Of a stretch of DNA of 64,000 nt, positions 53,733-61,998 are shown piece after piece. The DNA comes from CBDFNN01 sp965250215. Lineage in GTDB: Bacteria > Bacteroidota > Rhodothermia > Rhodothermales > DATKEJ01. Positions within the stretch are counted from its first letter, which is position 1, and every line of letters starts with the position of its first letter. The position numbers and the translations under genes were made by a program. Under the pieces are notes generated by a model, which worked only from the letters and a program-made list of their open reading frames with translations, searched no databases and was not told the DNA's origin. The stretch spans positions 1-64,000 of the forward strand of contig CBDFNN010000003.1 of the NCBI GenBank assembly GCA_965250215.1, read 5' to 3'.

Positions 53733-53758
53733 TAGGTACCATGGTACCAATGTACCTA
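53733..53758. promoter_or_regulatory. Candidate operator for the RHH-like regulator
   Basis: GGTACCATGGTACC (53735-53748) is a perfect 14-base palindrome. TAGGTAC (53733-53739) also pairs with GTACCTA (53752-53758), so GGTAC half-sites occur in three phased copies 10-25 bases upstream of the start codon. This is typical of RHH repressor sites. Confidence 0.6.
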
Positions 53759-53843
53759 ATATTATTTCCAAGTCTAAGCGTGATGTTCATACCTTCCTGA
53801 AATCCTATCCTCGGGATACTCAAACGTCTTAGCTTTATCGAAT

Positions 53844-54965
53844 ATGAAATCGGCATTGGCCCTCCTTCTACTTTTCCTCATTTCTTCCTTGGGCCTCGCA
53901 CAGGTGAGCACCTTCTCTACCAACAACAGGAACGTTCTTGGCGGTCAAGAAGACCTAACGGCTTCCGTCGTCTTTGCCGACTTAGATGGTGACGACGACC
54001 TCGACATTATTTATGCCAATGGACGACACTGGCCCCAACTCAATGAGGTCTATCTGAACAATGGAAAAGGACATTTTTCTGTCGGTTATGCCTTAGGACC
54101 CGAGAAGGCGACCTCCTATGCCGTGCCAGCTGGAGATCTCGACGGTGATGGAGACATGGACGTCATTGTCGGCAATGACCAAGCGGAGAATTGGGTCTAT
54201 TTGAACGACGGCCAAGGAAGATTCTCTCTAGCCTGGGATGTGGGCCCAGAAGTCGAATCCACCCGAAGTGCTCAGCTTTATGATCTCGATGGAGACGGAT
54301 CTCTCGATGCTCTTTTCACGAATCGGGGTTCAGCAAACGGATTCTATCTAAATGATGGGACAGGCCATTTTGGGCCGAAGCAGGAATTCGGAGACGCCGA
54401 TGGATCGACCATAGCCGTTGCCATTGGCGATCTGGATTATGATGGGGACCCAGACTTGGTCCTCGCGAATCGGGATGGTCAAGCGAATCAAATTCTTCTC
54501 AATAATGGCAGTCTCGTGTTTAATCAAATTCGCGAGTTCGGCACTGGAAGTGACGAGACACGTTCCGTCGCTTTGGCCGATTTTAATGGTGATCAAATAC
54601 TCGACATCGTTGCCGCTAATATTGGAGAAGAAAACGCTGTCTATCTAGGTGACGGTGCAGGTGTCTTTAGTTTGGGTGCGAACTTTGGAGAGGATGAGGA
54701 AAGTTTCGCGGTGCGAACAAGCGATCTGGATCTCGATGGAGACCAAGATATTATCATCGCAAATGTACGAGGACCCAATGCGGTCTATTTCAACGACGGA
54801 ACTGGTAGAAATTGGACGACACTTTGGCTAGGCGAAGAGTCGAGTAATAGTTACGGAGTATTCACGGGTGATGTGAATGGTGATACCTATCCCGATCTCG
54901 GATTTGGTAATTCAGAATCAATCAACAGATTGTATTTCAATAAATCTGTCGCCAACTCCAAATAA
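53844..54965 (+). CDS. Secreted FG-GAP/VCBS repeat protein
   Basis: A signal peptide (LALLLLFLISSLGLAQ) is followed by seven or so FG-GAP/VCBS repeats, each with a calcium-loop-like core (FADLDGDDDLDIIYANG, AGDLDGDGDMDVIVGND, YDLDGDGSLDALFTNRG, IGDLDYDGDPDLVLANRDG, LADFNGDQILDIVAAN, TSDLDLDGDQDIIIANV). They form a beta-propeller for extracellular binding. It lacks an obvious type IX sorting tail. A fragment of a second copy is in the chimera at 46681. It precedes cysteine-synthase copy 2 by 25 bases. Confidence 0.88.
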   Translation: MKSALALLLLFLISSLGLAQVSTFSTNNRNVLGGQEDLTASVVFADLDGDDDLDIIYANGRHWPQLNEVYLNNGKGHFSVGYALGPEKATSYAVPAGDLDGDGDMDVIVGNDQAENWVYLNDGQGRFSLAWDVGPEVESTRSAQLYDLDGDGSLDALFTNRGSANGFYLNDGTGHFGPKQEFGDADGSTIAVAIGDLDYDGDPDLVLANRDGQANQILLNNGSLVFNQIREFGTGSDETRSVALADFNGDQILDIVAANIGEENAVYLGDGAGVFSLGANFGEDEESFAVRTSDLDLDGDQDIIIANVRGPNAVYFNDGTGRNWTTLWLGEESSNSYGVFTGDVNGDTYPDLGFGNSESINRLYFNKSVANSK

Positions 54966-54990
54966 ATTGTGGAGCAATGCTCTAAGTCAC

Positions 54991-55926
54991 ATGCGGAATA
55001 ATACACAGGTGATCGACTCGATTGGCGAAACCCCCTTAGTGGAACTCAGGAAAGTAGTGCCTCCTAACCACGCCAGAGTTTTTGTAAAAGTCGAGGGGCA
55101 AAACCCGACAGGTAGCATGAAGGATCGAATGGCCTTGTCTGTCATCGAACGAGCGGTCGAGTCGGGCCGACTACAAGCTTCTGGGACCGTCGTCGAGTAC
55201 ACCGGGGGAAGTACGGGGACCTCGTTGGCATTTGTTTGCGCGGCTCTTGGATATCCGATAAGTCTAGTTACCTCAGATGCTTTTAGCAAGGAGAAGCGTG
55301 ATCACATGCGGGCTTTGGGAGCGAATGTTATCGAACTCGAAAGCGAGGGTGGGAAGACGACGAAAGATCTGATTCAGCGCATGATCAGGAAGGCAAAAGA
55401 ACTCAGTTCTGAACCGGGTACTTTTTTCGTGGACCAGTTCAATAATCCCGATGCGGCCATCGGCTATACGTCGCTCGCTGATGAGATATGGGAGCAGACC
55501 GAAAGACAGATCGATGCCTTTGTGCAATCTGTCGGCACCTCGCAGTGCATTAAAGGTGTTTCTGAAGTTCTTAGAAGTAAGAAGCCCGAGATAATGATCC
55601 TTGCCGTGGAGCCGGCGGAATCTGCTGTGTTGTCCGGAGGCGTGCCGGGCTCTCACAACATCGAAGGTATCGGACCAGGCTTCATACCTCCCGCATGGAA
55701 TGCTGATGAGTTTGACGGCATCGAGCAAGTTTCCACCGCTGAAGCAAAGGCCATGACGAGGAGGCTTGCTAGGGAAGAAGCTCTCTTTGGAGGGACTTCG
55801 TCAGGGGCAAACCTCGTAGCGGCGCTCCGTCTAGCCGAGAAGTTGGGAGAAGGAAAAGTTGTCGTCACGCTGCTCTGTGATACAGGTCTTAAATACCTCT
55901 CGACCGACTTGTATTCCGATAGATAG
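54991..55926 (+). CDS. PLP-dependent cysteine-synthase-like enzyme, copy 2
   Basis: This 311-residue paralogue of the 44507 gene has PLP-binding Lys44 in NPTGSMKDRMALSV, the loop TGGSTGTSLAFVCA (the first copy has TTGSAGTS), the phosphate loop SVGTSQCIKGVSE and the same GIGPGFIPPAWN segment. The ATG at 54991 was chosen because the upstream frame lies within the FG-GAP gene. Both copies keep all PLP-contact motifs and look functional. This one, with the FG-GAP gene, appears to be the source of the chimeric remnant at 46.6 kb. Confidence 0.88.
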   Translation: MRNNTQVIDSIGETPLVELRKVVPPNHARVFVKVEGQNPTGSMKDRMALSVIERAVESGRLQASGTVVEYTGGSTGTSLAFVCAALGYPISLVTSDAFSKEKRDHMRALGANVIELESEGGKTTKDLIQRMIRKAKELSSEPGTFFVDQFNNPDAAIGYTSLADEIWEQTERQIDAFVQSVGTSQCIKGVSEVLRSKKPEIMILAVEPAESAVLSGGVPGSHNIEGIGPGFIPPAWNADEFDGIEQVSTAEAKAMTRRLAREEALFGGTSSGANLVAALRLAEKLGEGKVVVTLLCDTGLKYLSTDLYSDR

Positions 55927-56112
55927 GCGGAGTTGTATGCCAGCTATTTCATCGAAGAGTGGCAGTCAGTTCTTTCGTTGAATGAAGAATATATCTTTTC
56001 TCGCAAACCGGACCGCCCATTCCTCAAAAGGGCACTCTCTGGTCATGGCGATACCCTGAATTCAGTAACAAGCGTGCCGTGTTACTCGTAGGGACGGCAT
56101 AACCCGATCAAA

Positions 56113-56781
56113 ATGAAATACTCCCTCTTGTTCTGCCTCTTCCTCCTTTCTTGTCGAAGCAATATCGATACCGAAGATTATCTGGCCTATCAGGCATCGG
56201 CGAATACAGACGGAATCGTCTCGAAGGGATTTCCGGAAGGAAAGATCACTTTCGATTCTGCTCTTAGCTATGCTGGCAGTGACTCATTCATTCTCTACGA
56301 TGTCGCCGACTGCGAAATCCATCTCTATCTCGAGGCCGACGAGTCAGGAAAAGTTAAACGACTTTATTGGGTTCAATACGAGGCTTACCTGCCGAGCATC
56401 ATTCCGGCCAAGTATGACTATTCCGGAGAGCCACTTCGGACACAAATTGGGGGCAAGGAATTTTATGACGGGACGAATTTCTACAACGTTCCGGAGGATA
56501 GAGCAGAATGGAGGGATGGCTCGGATATCGAGCACGTATTTGAGATACTTCGAAAGAATGGCTACTCGATGGAATTGGATGTGATGCGGATTCGCCTTGT
56601 TCATCTCGATGAATCGCGTAGGAAGGAGCTGATGATTATCTATATGGAGGACATGGCTGTGCATGGCCTGGACTTGAACTCTTTTGGCGAGAATGGAAGG
56701 GAATCTGAGGAGTGGAAGGAAGTCTCTGAGGCCCTTCGAAAGCGTGCGCTAGCTGGGATGAAACTGGATTTTGGAGGATGA
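56113..56781 (+). CDS. Small lipoprotein, unknown function
   Basis: A lipoprotein signal ends at LFCLFLLSCRSN. The remaining 200 residues have alternating strands and helices (YWVQYEAYLPSIIPAKYDYS, MELDVMRIRLVHLDESRRKE, LMIIYMEDMAVHGL) without a recognised motif. A charged helix ends the protein (EEWKEVSEALRKRALAGM). It is followed by a GTTCCGTGTGCCG-type repeat block and lies between cysteine-synthase copy 2 and its detached 3' remnant, as if inserted there. Confidence 0.65.
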   Translation: MKYSLLFCLFLLSCRSNIDTEDYLAYQASANTDGIVSKGFPEGKITFDSALSYAGSDSFILYDVADCEIHLYLEADESGKVKRLYWVQYEAYLPSIIPAKYDYSGEPLRTQIGGKEFYDGTNFYNVPEDRAEWRDGSDIEHVFEILRKNGYSMELDVMRIRLVHLDESRRKELMIIYMEDMAVHGLDLNSFGENGRESEEWKEVSEALRKRALAGMKLDFGG

Positions 56782-56785
56782 AACG

Positions 56786-56824
56786 GTTCCGTGTGCCGTT
56801 TTCGGTGTTCTGTTTTCCGTGTTC
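56786..56824. repeat. GTTCCGTGTGCCG-type intergenic repeat, second copy
   Basis: GTTCCGTGTGCCGTTTTC, GGTGTTCTG, TTTTCCGTGTTC. It matches 18731-18755 except for one base in the first 25 and lies four bases past the lipoprotein stop. Confidence 0.8.
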
Positions 56825-56889
56825 AAGAGTCGATCGCGATATCAATACCGTGATTCTGTGCGGCTTTCCGCTTGCCGCGTCTTGAAAAA

Positions 56890-56925
56890 TTCTGGACCTT
56901 AAGTACCCCTCAACCGACATGAATT
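56890..56925 (+). pseudogene. Cysteine-synthase 3'-end remnant (copy near DUF6868-2)
   Basis: GGACCTTAAGTACCCCTC, then AACCGACATGAATTCC, aligns with the 3' end of copy 2 (GGTCTTAAATACCTCTCG, ACCGACTTGTATTCC). It adjoins the second DUF6868 gene as the 50165 remnant adjoins the first. Confidence 0.6.
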
Positions 56926-56942
56926 CCATTCACGAATGAAGG

Positions 56943-57194
56943 TCATCCACCTGTCATGATCCGCAAAGCGATATAGGGTGCAATATTGAAAATGGCGAAA
57001 GCGATGCGATAATTTTGAAATGCCTGGAAAAGTCCAGATTTGGCTTCCTCTATCGTCGTGCCAAAAATCTTCGCATTGATTTTAGCAATCCATTCCTTAC
57101 CGACAAAAATAAAGATGCCTGCAAAAATTAGAAACGCTGCGTTGACCACGAGACACCAGCCTAGGAAAGTCGTGAGTGTTTGAAGAGAATCCAT
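56943..57194 (-). CDS. DUF6868-type small membrane protein, copy 2
   Basis: The 83-residue protein begins MDSLQTLTTFLGWCLVVNAA and shares INAKIFGTTIEEAKSGLFQA and APYIALRIMTGG with copy 1 at 50216. The middle helix differs (FIFVGKEWIAK against FVLLLNELIAK). The DNA match to copy 1 includes the 5' flank (CGACCTC...TTTGATTCG...GTAAACTACG...AGAAAT, TTATCGGTGAGA), so the promoter was duplicated too. Confidence 0.8.
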   Translation of the reverse strand: MDSLQTLTTFLGWCLVVNAAFLIFAGIFIFVGKEWIAKINAKIFGTTIEEAKSGLFQAFQNYRIAFAIFNIAPYIALRIMTGG

Positions 57195-57378
57195 ATTCGA
57201 CCTCGTTTTGTTTGATTCGTCGTAAACTACGTAGAAATGGGTTTTGGTTTAGGGTTACAGTTATCGGTGAGATCAGTCCGTTCTGGCACACAGGAAATGC
57301 GAAATAGTTGTGGTCGCTCTGCTCAAGATGTACTTTTTATCTTGAGCCCTGTGTGGTTCTCTCGTCGACTAGCTATCT

Positions 57379-58896
57379 ATGTCAAAAAAAATCTCTGCCG
57401 ATATTGTCATCATGGGGTCCGGGCCAGGAGGCAGCGCCCTTGCCTATTCGCTCAAGGGTAGCGGAGCCGATGTATTGGTCATTGAACGTGGCGGCTATCT
57501 TCCAAAGGAGAAGGAGAATTGGGATGCTGCAGCCGTATTTGGAGATGGTCGCTACAAAACTACGGAGCTTTGGCGTGATACGGTTAACGAGAGGATGTAT
57601 CGACCCGGTAATCACTATTGGGTGGGTGGTCAGACAAAGATGTACGGTGCGAACCTACAGAGATTTCGGGAGGAGGACTTTGGTGAGATCCAGCATCATG
57701 GGGGAAGGGCTCCAGCTTGGCCTATTAGCTATGACGACATAGAAGCCTTTTACACCGAGGCAGAAAAGATTTACAGCCTTCGGGGTAGGGCAGGTATCGA
57801 TCCAACAGAACCATATAGAAGCACTCCATTTCCTTTCCCGCCAATTCCAAACGAAGCGGCCATATCATCTCTTGTGCGAGGGCTGGAATCCCAAGGTCTG
57901 AAGCCACATCCCTTGGAGATGGCCATCCGCTGGGAAGGTAAGAGTTGCAATTCCGATACGCCCTGTACAGGATGTGACGGATTCCCATGTTTTGCAGGCG
58001 GCAAGTTCGATGCAGAAAGCCAGTGCTTGCGACCGGCCCTCGAGAGCCCGAATGTTCGCCTGTTGACCAATACGGTCGTTCAAAGATTGCACACCTCCTC
58101 CAGCGGCGAAAACATTCTGAGCGCGGAAGCCATCCATGATGGTGAAGCGCTCACGATCACAGGATCGATATTTGTTTTGGCCTGTGGAGCGGCCAATTCA
58201 CCGGCCGTCTTGCTACGATCTCAGGGGAAATCTTGGCCAAATGGCATTGGAAATCGAAACGACCAAGTCGGCCGAAACTATATGCTCCAAAATCAGAGCG
58301 CTCTGATGGCTGTCAATCCCTTCGAGAAGTCGTCCCTTACCATGCAGAAGACGATTGGTCTGCACGACTTTCTGTTCAGTGCCCCCGGATTTCCCTTCCC
58401 AGCTGGTGCTATACAGACCCTCGGAAAATTGACCGGTATGATGATTCAAACGGATAAACCCTATCTCCCCCACTGGCTCTTGAATAGTCTAGCGGAACGC
58501 AGTATCGATTGGTGGATGTCGAGCGAAGAGCTTCCTGATCCTGAGAATCGGGTCGGCATAAACGAACAAGGTGGAATCGAGATCACATGGCGACCCAACA
58601 ACGAGGAGGCTCATCGAGTGCTCATCAAGCAGACGAAGAAGATGATGCGAGATGCGGGCTATCCCATCGCTTTTCATCGGCGATTTGGCATAGAGGCTAA
58701 TGCGCATCAATGTGGCACCTTGCGCATGGGAGACGAGCCTATTAATTCGGTTTGTGACCCTAATGGACTAGTTTTCGGAACAGAAAATCTTTTTGTCTCG
58801 GACGCCAGCCTTTTCCCGTCAAGTACATCGATGGCGCCGACTCTAACTATTACGGCCCTCAGTCTCAGGCTGGGCCAGCAACTACAAACACCGTAG
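57379..58896 (+). CDS. GMC-family FAD-dependent oxidoreductase
   Basis: The N-terminus has the dinucleotide motif IVIMGSGPGGSALAYSLKG with a following Glu (VIERGG). Family markers are RPGNHYWVGGQTKMYGANLQ, a Cys-rich insert (CNSDTPCTGCDGFPCF) and the C-terminal active site EANAHQCGTLRMG with SDASLFPSSTSMAPT. GMC enzymes oxidise alcohols or sugars. The four-Cys insert resembles gluconate-dehydrogenase-like relatives and may bind metal or form disulphides. It starts a plus-strand operon; PIG-L follows in eight bases. Confidence 0.9.
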   Translation: MSKKISADIVIMGSGPGGSALAYSLKGSGADVLVIERGGYLPKEKENWDAAAVFGDGRYKTTELWRDTVNERMYRPGNHYWVGGQTKMYGANLQRFREEDFGEIQHHGGRAPAWPISYDDIEAFYTEAEKIYSLRGRAGIDPTEPYRSTPFPFPPIPNEAAISSLVRGLESQGLKPHPLEMAIRWEGKSCNSDTPCTGCDGFPCFAGGKFDAESQCLRPALESPNVRLLTNTVVQRLHTSSSGENILSAEAIHDGEALTITGSIFVLACGAANSPAVLLRSQGKSWPNGIGNRNDQVGRNYMLQNQSALMAVNPFEKSSLTMQKTIGLHDFLFSAPGFPFPAGAIQTLGKLTGMMIQTDKPYLPHWLLNSLAERSIDWWMSSEELPDPENRVGINEQGGIEITWRPNNEEAHRVLIKQTKKMMRDAGYPIAFHRRFGIEANAHQCGTLRMGDEPINSVCDPNGLVFGTENLFVSDASLFPSSTSMAPTLTITALSLRLGQQLQTP

Positions 58897-58904
58897 CTAC
58901 AGCA

Positions 58905-59708
58905 ATGGGATCAAAGAAAATCAGACTTGTTCTTTCTCCGCACTATGACGACGCCGTCTTCTCTTGTGGAGCGGCAATGCATCGATGGATCAGAGAAGGA
59001 GAGCAGGTCTTGGTGGTAAATGTCTGCGCTGCCTCCCCTGGACCTGAAGATATTTTGTCGCCAACGGCTCAGCAATTTCATGACAAGATGGGAGGAGGAG
59101 ACATCCTTGCGAACAGAAGAAAAGAGGATCGGCTAGCACTCGAGATATTGGGTGTTGACCATGTTGCTCTATCCTTCAAAGATTGCATTTACCGTGGTCA
59201 TTCTGCGACGGGTCCCTGGTACTACCAAAGCCTAGCAGAGATATTCGGGGAGGTGCATGCCGAAGAGGACGGTCTTGCTTCTCTAGTCCGCTTTGAGTTG
59301 AAAGACAAAATCCTTCGAGATGCAGATTGCATCATGTATGCCCCACTGGCCATCGGGCGTCACGTAGACCATCAGGTGGTGCATGAGGCAGCTAACTTAC
59401 TCCAAGGAGTGGGCCATCCCGTTTTCTACTATGAGGACTTTCCATATGCGGATACCAAGTATCCTCACCCCTTGGATAGTGGTAATACCTCGAGTTTGGA
59501 GATGCTTCTGTCAGAAGATTCGCAAAACCAATTCATGGAGATATCTAGGGCTGATCTAGATGCAAAGATCGAGGCTGTGATGGCCTATTCTTCTCAACTG
59601 CCGCTAATGTTTGGGGACATGTCTACGGTTGCTACCCGCTTTAGAGACTTCGCCTTCGATGAAAAGGAGAATCGTTTGGTGGAACGCTTCTGGGATCTTG
59701 GGAAGTGA
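58905..59708 (+). CDS. PIG-L family N-deacetylase
   Basis: The catalytic motif LSPHYDDAVFSCGAAMHRW lies near the N-terminus, followed by RRKEDRLALEILGVDHVAL and the later His pair in LAIGRHVDHQVVHEA. These are the zinc ligands of LmbE/PIG-L deacetylases acting on N-acetyl sugars such as GlcNAc conjugates. The 267-residue length is normal. Its stop TGA lies within the following AGTGAGG repeat array. The partner oxidoreductase suggests a modified sugar or glycoconjugate substrate (inference). Confidence 0.88.
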   Translation: MGSKKIRLVLSPHYDDAVFSCGAAMHRWIREGEQVLVVNVCAASPGPEDILSPTAQQFHDKMGGGDILANRRKEDRLALEILGVDHVALSFKDCIYRGHSATGPWYYQSLAEIFGEVHAEEDGLASLVRFELKDKILRDADCIMYAPLAIGRHVDHQVVHEAANLLQGVGHPVFYYEDFPYADTKYPHPLDSGNTSSLEMLLSEDSQNQFMEISRADLDAKIEAVMAYSSQLPLMFGDMSTVATRFRDFAFDEKENRLVERFWDLGK

Positions 59709-59731
59709 GGAGTGAGGAGTGAGGAGTGAGG
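59704..59731. repeat. Tandem array, 4 units of 7 bp (AGTGAGG)
   Basis: Four AGTGAGG units beginning within the last PIG-L codons, so that the first unit supplies the TGA stop. Downstream, 59757-59795 carries words TTTCGGAACACC and GAACACGGAACAC of the dispersed repeat set. Confidence 0.92.
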
Positions 59732-59825
59732 AGTGAAAGATCGATATTTTCGGCACACATCTTCCGTATTTCGGAACACCGAACACGGAACACTTCCTTC
59801 CTCCTGATTACCTATACTTCCCAGC

Positions 59826-60608
59826 ATGAGATTAGCGGGCAAGATATCACTGGTAACCGGAGCTGCCGATGAGCGAAGTATTGGCTGGGGTATCGCACGT
59901 GGTCTTGCCCGAGAAGGAGCAAGTGTCGTCCTCAACGACCTCCCTTCAAGGATCTCTGATTTGGAAGAAAGAGCCGCTTTCCTGCGAGACCAGGGCTGTA
60001 AAGCAGCCATTGCTCCAGCAGATGTGAGAGATCCAGATGCAGTCAATTCGATGGTACAGGCGGCCGTGGGAGAAATGGGCCGACTCGACATCCTCTGTAG
60101 CAACGCTGGCATCATTCGCTGGCAGCATTTTTTAGACATCACGCCTGATGTCATGCGCCATCAAATCGATGTCAATATCAAGGGCAACATGTTTGTCTGC
60201 CAAGCCGCGGCAAAAAAAATGATCATGCAAGGAGGCAATGCAAAGATTATTCTAACCTCCTCGGTTCAGAATAATTATTACTTCCCTTTGACACCTGTTT
60301 ATGGAGCGACTCGAAATGCGATGAACATTTTTGTTGGGGCCCTAGCACTGGAGTTGGCACCTCATAAGATCACCGTGAATCATATCGGTCCAGGATGGGC
60401 CGAGACGGCCATCAACGACGCTTCGCCTGAGTTGAACACAGCAGAAGATTTCGAAAAGCAGAAGGAAGCTATCCCCTTGCGAAGGTCAGGTACACCAGAT
60501 GAAATGGCCGAGGCCGTACTCTATTTCGTATCAGAGAAAGCGAACTACACAACGGGTGCATTTCTACGTGTGGATGGCGGGCTCGGTATCGGCAAGTATA
60601 CCTATTGA
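59826..60608 (+). CDS. SDR-family oxidoreductase with Lys-to-Arg catalytic change
   Basis: The Rossmann motif is VTGAADERSIGWGIARGLA, then LDILCSNAGI. The catalytic Ser146 (LTSSVQNN) and Tyr159 are present, but the YxxxK motif reads YGATR, with Arg163 in place of the usual Lys. Cofactor contact INHIGPGWAETAI-like and C-terminal TTGAFLRVDGG are normal. It is the first of two adjacent SDR genes; the second lacks the catalytic residues. Both lie in the dehalogenase cluster. It probably reduces or oxidises a hydroxy or keto intermediate. Confidence 0.88.
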   Translation: MRLAGKISLVTGAADERSIGWGIARGLAREGASVVLNDLPSRISDLEERAAFLRDQGCKAAIAPADVRDPDAVNSMVQAAVGEMGRLDILCSNAGIIRWQHFLDITPDVMRHQIDVNIKGNMFVCQAAAKKMIMQGGNAKIILTSSVQNNYYFPLTPVYGATRNAMNIFVGALALELAPHKITVNHIGPGWAETAINDASPELNTAEDFEKQKEAIPLRRSGTPDEMAEAVLYFVSEKANYTTGAFLRVDGGLGIGKYTY

Positions 60609-60611
60609 AGC

Positions 60612-61337
60612 ATGACGGACTTGTCTCAACATAAGATTGCATTTCTTGGTGGAGAGAACGAAATCACGGATGCCATAGCAGCCTCTTTCGAGTCGTCTGG
60701 TGCCGCAGTAAGCCGTCTCAGTAAGCAGGAGATCGCGCAAAATCAGGTTGAAGAGTCTGCAAGACCGTCGAGATATTCCTGTGAAGGCATCGATTTTGAC
60801 ACAGCCGTCATTTCGCCAAGCTGGTTCGAGCATATTCCATTTCTCGATCTCAAGGTAGGCGACATTGACGCCGCACTTGCTCAGAACCTCGAGTTCATGA
60901 CCCTCGCCGCCCAGGCTGCAGCAAGACGCCTTATTGAAATAGGAAAAGGAGGATCTATCATCATGCTTAGCTCGGTAGCTGCCAAAATGCCTATGATAGA
61001 GACCAACCTCGTAGGCTCTTCCTTGGCCGCGATGGAGGTCATCGCAAAAATGGCCGCCCATGATTTAGCAGGGCATAAGATTCGTGTAAATATTGTAGCT
61101 CCAGGCTGGATTCCAGGGCAATGGTCGAAGCCTCTTTTGGATGCCAGTGGCGCCATGCGAACACCGAGCGACCAGCCTTGGGACAACGGAGATGGTGTGT
61201 CATCAGTGGCGGCTACGTTCCGCTTCCTAGCCTCAAGCGAATCGTCATTTATTACAGGTAGCGTGATCCCAGTCGATGGCGGATTCACTCTGACAAAATC
61301 GTCTTCCAAATCTCCCTATTCCAAACCTGATGCCTGA
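60612..61337 (+). CDS. SDR-like protein lacking catalytic residues
   Basis: The fold is visible from AAQAAARRLIEIGKGGSIIM, LAGHKIRVNIVAPGWIPG and ESSFITGSVIPVDGGFTL. However, the Gly-rich cofactor loop (FLGGENEITDAIAASF) is degenerate. After the Ser of MLSSVAAKM the Tyr position holds Val and the Lys position holds Leu (VGSSL). It is therefore probably a pseudoenzyme. It starts three bases after the first SDR and overlaps the HAD gene by eight bases. It may be the regulatory or structural partner of the first SDR. Confidence 0.8.
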   Translation: MTDLSQHKIAFLGGENEITDAIAASFESSGAAVSRLSKQEIAQNQVEESARPSRYSCEGIDFDTAVISPSWFEHIPFLDLKVGDIDAALAQNLEFMTLAAQAAARRLIEIGKGGSIIMLSSVAAKMPMIETNLVGSSLAAMEVIAKMAAHDLAGHKIRVNIVAPGWIPGQWSKPLLDASGAMRTPSDQPWDNGDGVSSVAATFRFLASSESSFITGSVIPVDGGFTLTKSSSKSPYSKPDA

Positions 61338-61998
61338 ATTCAAGTGCCAAGCCATACTCTTCGATTTTGATGGCGTGCTAGTCGATTCTGATCAAATTTA
61401 CGACCGACACTGGACGCGATGGGCGCTCGAACATGGAATAGAGCCACAGGAAATACTATCGATACATCATGGCAGACCCTCGCTACAATCGATGGGCATC
61501 GTGGCCCCTCACCTGAATGTCATTGAGGAGTCGAAGGTGTTCAACGCTGAAGTCGAGTCAGATGAGAATCTAGATGGAGTCGAAGCCTATGAGGGAGTGA
61601 AGGAAGCACTCCTCTATTTGCCAGAAGATCGCTGGGCGGTCGGGACGAGTGCTACCAGAGCTATGGTTTTGCCAAAGTTGGCCTATCTAGATCTCCCGCA
61701 GGCCAAAGTGCTGGTCACGGCGGATGATGTGGTTCAAGGCAAGCCCAATCCGGAACCTTATTTGAAAGCCGCTCAGGGTCTAGGTGTTGACCCAAAGCAA
61801 TGTGTCATAGTCGAAGATTCTCCGGCTGGTCTTCAGGCGGCAAAGGCCGCCGGTGCTATGGCCATCGCTGTGGCAACGACGCATAAACCGGAGGCCCTGA
61901 CTGACGCTGATGTTATTCTCAATCGCTTTTTAGATCTGTGTTTTTTCAAGGATGAAAACGGCCTGACATTGTACTGGGCCAATGATTTGAAAAAGTGA
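61330..61998 (+). CDS. HAD-superfamily phosphatase/phosphomutase (beta-PGM-like)
   Basis: The nucleophile motif is LFDFDGVLVDSDQIYDRHW. Later motifs are VGTSATRAMVLPKL, KPNPEPYLKAAQGL and IVEDSPAGLQAAKAAGAMA, the order of the beta-phosphoglucomutase-like subfamily with a cap domain between motifs I and II. It is a small-molecule phosphatase, as HADs of this class usually are, despite the dehalogenase name. It overlaps both neighbours by a few bases, so all are co-translated. Confidence 0.88.
   Translation: MPEFKCQAILFDFDGVLVDSDQIYDRHWTRWALEHGIEPQEILSIHHGRPSLQSMGIVAPHLNVIEESKVFNAEVESDENLDGVEAYEGVKEALLYLPEDRWAVGTSATRAMVLPKLAYLDLPQAKVLVTADDVVQGKPNPEPYLKAAQGLGVDPKQCVIVEDSPAGLQAAKAAGAMAIAVATTHKPEALTDADVILNRFLDLCFFKDENGLTLYWANDLKK

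Noticed and set aside
61330..61998. Haloacid dehalogenase call for the first HAD gene
   Set aside because: Its motifs (FDFDGVLVDSD, VVEDSPAG-type) are those of beta-phosphoglucomutase-like phosphatases, not of type II haloacid dehalogenases.
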